This document shows, one piece after another, positions 60,128-64,000 of a stretch of 64,000 nucleotides of DNA. Source of the DNA: Calonectria ilicicola. Its lineage: Eukaryota; Ascomycota; Sordariomycetes; Hypocreales; Nectriaceae. The translations under genes were made by a program, and so were the position numbers. Numbering within the stretch: the first letter of the stretch is position 1; every line of letters begins with the position of its first letter. The DNA lies in contig CP085833.1 in NCBI GenBank assembly GCA_020809705.1, positions 186,001 through 250,000 of the forward strand, in the 5' to 3' direction. The notes under the pieces were generated by a model. It searched no databases. It saw nothing but the letters and a program-made list of their open reading frames with translations, and was not told where the DNA came from.

Positions 60128-61201
60128 CGTGTGCAGGTGTTGAATTTTGAGGGAATTGACTGACACTATCGAACAGTCCACAGACAGAAGAAGATGCGAA
60201 TTTATTATACTTGTACTTAAATATAAATTCCAATTAGAGTTCGTGGCTGAGCAATGGATTTTAACGATTTATAATACTGACGGTCAGGGATAGCCCACCA
60301 GAAGGGTTTGCGGTGTAGCATGTACAATGAAACCTTAGGACTTTCCTTTCTCGTAAATATTCGGATCTATATTGAATCCGACCAAACCCTCGGCTTATTA
60401 ACGCAGAACCCTAGCAAGTTTGCTTGTTGTATCCAGTGTGGAGAATTAAATCCCGAGACATCCGTTTATTGCAAAGTGTTAGAGACGCCCGGGTGACTAA
60501 ATCTGAGGGAATCTATTGGAGAAAATATGTGAAATGTAATCATTGTGATCAACGTGGTCGCCTGTGACAAGTAAGTAGTCCCTTGGAGAGAAGGAGTGTG
60601 GTGCCAATTATTTCCTAATCTGGAGCACCAGTTGTTCTCGTGGGCAAGGCGGGTAAGGAAATTGAGCTCTCGGAGAGATTCATATTAGGCATAGCTTCTA
60701 AGTGGCGGGATTTGATTTCCGACATCGAAAGCATCCATCATAAATTTGGCTGAGCATAATGGGAGGGCTACATCTGAGATTGAGGCACACGCAGCAAAGG
60801 AATCCCCAATTGTGATGTCGGTATAGGCTCGCGTATAAGCAATAAAATATCTTGTTATTTTTTGCGAAAGATGTACACGCTTAATATCAGATTAAGAACT
60901 GTACCCTCAGGGATATATTTTAGCCGCGGCTGATCTCTACTTAATGAACAGTGATTGGGGGGGCTAGCCTTGCGATCCTGGGCATCAGTCCAGAAAATGC
61001 GCACCAATCAATATTTATGGTGACAAGGGCTGAAGTCTTGTAGTGACGTGGGATTCATAAGGAGCGGCTAAGCTTGCTTGCAGTGAAGAAGTATAAATTT
61101 TATTGTTTCCAGCACGTTTTTGCATCACTTCCCATAGCATACGACGACTCAAATCTACAATTTATGCAAAAATAAGTTTCCAAGATTCCCAAAGTCCAGT
61201 C
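60128..61201. promoter_or_regulatory. Divergent intergenic region, SDR and GH51 promoters
   Basis: 1.07 kb between divergent starts. A TATA-like TATAAAT lies near 61,092, about 110 bp before the GH51 ATG. No gene recognised. Confidence 0.45.
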
Positions 61202-63447
61202 ATGATTTTCAACCGCCCCCCAGCATTCTTGAAGGGGTTGGCCTTGGCCAAGTTGATTTCTCAGTGTTGTGGAATCACCCTCACCATTTCTCAAGAACCT
61301 GGTAATGCAACTTCTCCTACTATGTGGGGAATCATGTTTGAGGTGAGATGAAAAGTATTGGACATCAGAAATCCAACTAACAATTGAAACTGCCCTAGGA
61401 CATCAACTACTCTGGTGATGGGGGCATACACGGTCAACTTCTTCGAAACAATGGCTTCCAAGGAGATGATCCGGGTTTGGCGGCTTACTTTTCTGTTGGT
61501 GGAACCAACCTAGTAGTTGATACATCCATGCCACTGTCTGATGCCATTCCTCGTACACTGAAGGTGGAGCTAGGTTCTAATTCCACTGGACAAGTAGGAT
61601 TTGGTAATGCTGGTTATTGGGGCATCCCTGTTGACGGAAGCACCTATAAACATTCCATTTTCATCCGAGGTGATTACGCTGGAGATATCACCTGGTCATT
61701 GGTTAGCAGCTCGAATGGGGATGTATTTGCTGGAGGAATATTTGAGGTTGAGAGCAACTCTCGCGATTACACTGAGTTTACTAGCACCTCGCCATCAACC
61801 CGCACCTCTCTGGAAGACATTCAGTACAAACTTACGTTTGAGGCATCCAATGTAATCGGTTCCTCGCTCTGGTTTGGTCTCCCCCGGCTTTATCCCGAGA
61901 CATTTCACAATAGGTATGATAGGATTTCCATTCAATTCTGGCTGTTTTCTGACATACTCATCCCTTTGCAGAGAAAATGGATTGAAGCCTTTTGTCGCAG
62001 AAGCCATTGACAACATCGGCGGAAAATTCCTCCGATTTCCTGGTGGTAACAATCTGTGAGACGCTACCTCGTAAAGTAGTAAGTATAATTTCTAATGGGA
62101 AGACAGGGAGGGTCCAAATATAGAGAACCGCTGGAAATGGAACGAGACTATCGGTCCACTGACGTCCCGGCCTGGCCACCAAGGTAAGTTCTCAAATCAA
62201 CACTGGAACCGCAATCTGACTCTTAGAAGGCGCCTGGGGCTATCCAAATACTGATGTGCTTGGTAAGTCATCCTATAGATCCGCAACCAAGGCAGATTTT
62301 AGGCTAACTTTGTGTAGGTCTTCATGAATATTTCGAATGGTGCGAGGATATGGGTTATGAACCTTTCCTAGATGTTTACTCTGGATATTCTTTGGATGGC
62401 ACGGCCATCACTGGCGATGCACTACAGCTATTCGTACAAGAAGTACTTGACGAACTAGAGGTTAGTTTAGATTGGCCATTATCACTTTTATAATTACTGA
62501 TATCAAAGAAAGTATGTTTTGGGTGACGCATCTACCCCGATGGGGGCTTGGCGTGTGCAGAACGGCCGACAAGAGCCTTGGCCAGTCAAGTGGGTTGAGA
62601 TTGGAAACGAAGATGATTTTGCATGCAGCACTTATGCGGAGCGGTTTACTGCTTTCTACGACGCCATCCACAGTAAATATCCTGACCTGCAGCTTATTTC
62701 TTCTGCGACAGGATTTAACTGCCTTCCGGACCCTTTCCCCGAGGATGCTTGGATTGACTACCACGAGTATAATATTCCCGAAAATTACGTTGGGAATTTT
62801 AATCAATGGGATAATGTTTCTCGAAGAAATAAGTACGTTATTGGAGAAATGGCTCGCTGGGGAGTCAAGTGGTCTGATATGCAAGGCGCTGTTTCTGAGG
62901 CAATATTTATGTTGGGGTTGGAGCGCAACAGTGACCTCATCCAAGGAGTTGCTTTCGCCCCGTTGATTAGCCTCGTTGATCACGAGCAATGGACGGTATG
63001 CTACACATTTTCTGTCCTGCTGCAAAGATACAAGAGTACTAATTTTGCTAGCCCAATTTGGTTCCCTTCCGCCAAACCCCAGATGGTGTTGTGTACACGC
63101 CTAGTTACTGGACTCAGCAGTTGTTTGCCAAGAACATTGGAGACATGACTCGAGAGGTTACTTCGGACACTAATCTGAATCCCGTATTCTGGAGTGCCGT
63201 TAGTTATGAGGACGATTATATTGTCAAACTTGCAAACTATGGAGAAGATACACATCCTCTTATCCTGAATATTCCTAACAAAACTGGGGGAACATTGTCC
63301 ATTTTGGCTAATAGCGACCCCGACGCGGCGAATTCTGATTCTGCGGCACCTGTCACTCCTCCTATTGAATCAAAGGTAGATGGAGCCAATGGGGGGTTTT
63401 CGTTTGACTTGCCGGCTTGGAGCATTGCAGTGTTTCGGACTAATTAA
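61202..63447 (+). CDS. Alpha-L-arabinofuranosidase, glycoside hydrolase family 51
   Basis: Secreted enzyme of 624 aa that removes arabinofuranosyl side chains from arabinan and arabinoxylan. Exons: 61202-61342, 61399-61913, 61972-62055, 62107-62183, 62227-62262, 62318-62460, 62513-62995 and 63052-63447. A hydrophobic leader ([19 protein letters not shown]) fits a signal peptide. Then [54 protein letters not shown], the acid/base Glu in [11 protein letters not shown] and the probable nucleophile Glu in VIGEMARWG, both expected in GH51. A C-terminal beta-sandwich ends [14 protein letters not shown]. An in-frame ATG at 61103 would add 33 residues and break the leader. Intact. Confidence 0.9.
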
Positions 63448-63718
63448 TGTATTGATGGTTCATGGATATGTTTCAGGGAGCCTCTTGTTGTCAATTCCTT
63501 TCTTATATGGCTTGCAACCTTTGCAAGATATTGTTTGTATAAATCACCTGGCTACTTGGACTAGATAGATAAAACTTACTGGCCCTTGTTAGAAATGTGA
63601 CTCTCCAATCTGAATAAGACGTGTCGTATCAAAGATTTCTGCTGTTAATTCTGCATTTGTCGACTAAATCCAAGAAACTCACCCTTTCTGGATTTTGCCA
63701 TTCATCCTTGGAAGAAAT

Positions 63719-64000
63719 TTATACAGTTTGACTTTTTCGCCACTTTTCTCCTGACCTAATGGTCCAATAAACAAGTACGGTAGATATGGATAGAAGTGCT
63801 GAGGAGATGGTCGATGTCCATCCCACGCCGATTTGGTTAATCATAGGCAAGCAAAGTGCAGTAGCGACTCCGGCCAGACAGTATCGCAGCATGTAGTGAC
63901 TAGCTATTAAAGAGTGTTAGGGAATTGTATTCTGTGGCTTAGAAGAACGACATACCTGATGCCTCGCCGCTCCGGTGCTGCATCACGTCCAGGATATATG
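63719..64000 (-). CDS. MFS transporter, DHA1-like, 5' part beyond window edge
   Basis: Only the C-terminal end is present: exons >64000-63956 and 63903-63719, with a TAA at 63719. The fragment reads YILDVMQHRSGEAS, then SHYMLRYCLAGVATALCLPM, INQIGVGWTSTISSALLSIS and a tail WTIRSGEKWRKS. This is the last two helices of a drug:H+ antiporter-type MFS protein, in which a Ser/Ala-rich loop and a final E-K-W-R tail are typical. Substrate unknown. Confidence 0.75.

Noticed and set aside
1..64000. CRISPR array, bacterial operon structures, intact transposase or viral gene
   Set aside because: None seen; gene structure is fungal with spliceosomal introns throughout.

Overview
The window is nuclear DNA of a filamentous ascomycete, most likely a Eurotiales mould (Aspergillus/Penicillium type). 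The evidence is short GT-AG introns (about 40-130 nt) with CTNAC/CTAAT-like branch sites, Zn2Cys6 regulators with fungal transcription-factor domains, a PTH11-type membrane protein, fungal cytochrome P450s, a LaeA-type methyltransferase, a DUF3712 protein and a GH51 arabinofuranosidase. No rRNA, tRNA, CRISPR array or intact transposon was recognised. Most gene models were assembled exon by exon. Splice sites were chosen so that the frame is kept and family motifs join; every joined model described as intact closes in frame. Family assignments rest on visible motifs and recalled family patterns, not on a database search.

Layout. (1) 1-14.4 kb: a left-truncated MCT-like MFS transporter, a large regulator with two C2H2 fingers plus Zn2Cys6, an extra copy of sterol C-22 desaturase (CYP61/ERG5 type) beside its own small Zn2Cys6 regulator, a 3.1 kb gene-free gap and a rhodopsin/PTH11-like membrane protein. 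(2) 14.7-17.3 kb: a decayed F-box gene with one nonsense codon and one frameshift. (3) 18-31.9 kb: an enzyme cluster without a PKS, NRPS or terpene-synthase backbone. It holds an FAD monooxygenase fused to a long multi-pass membrane region, a polyketide-transferase-like alpha/beta hydrolase, a SAM methyltransferase, an esterase, a phenol-hydroxylase-type FAD monooxygenase and a divergent Zn2Cys6 regulator. (4) 31.9-45.5 kb: a second cluster with a C2H2+Zn2Cys6 regulator, two divergent paralogous beta-carbonic anhydrases, a P450, a divergent SnoaL-FMO with one in-frame TGA, an esterase and a 12-exon LaeA-like methyltransferase. (5) 46-64 kb: more ordinary chromosome, with a DUF3712 protein, mitochondrial aldehyde dehydrogenase, a secreted Gly-rich protein, a CHAT-linker-like small protein, an SDR, GH51 arabinofuranosidase and a right-truncated MFS transporter.

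The best candidate for an undescribed system is region 4. A motif close to GCCACCACCGGAAYTCCG lies 190-260 bp from five start codons: both carbonic anhydrases (from one shared promoter), the P450 and the FMO (from another shared promoter) and the esterase. This suggests a co-regulated pathway that pairs carbonic-anhydrase-fold enzymes with oxidative and hydrolytic enzymes. Region 3 has its own candidate operator, a CGG-N11-CCG palindrome between its regulator and FAD monooxygenase. The ERG5 copy has a 12-bp inverted repeat in its promoter, with a third copy of the half-site nearby.
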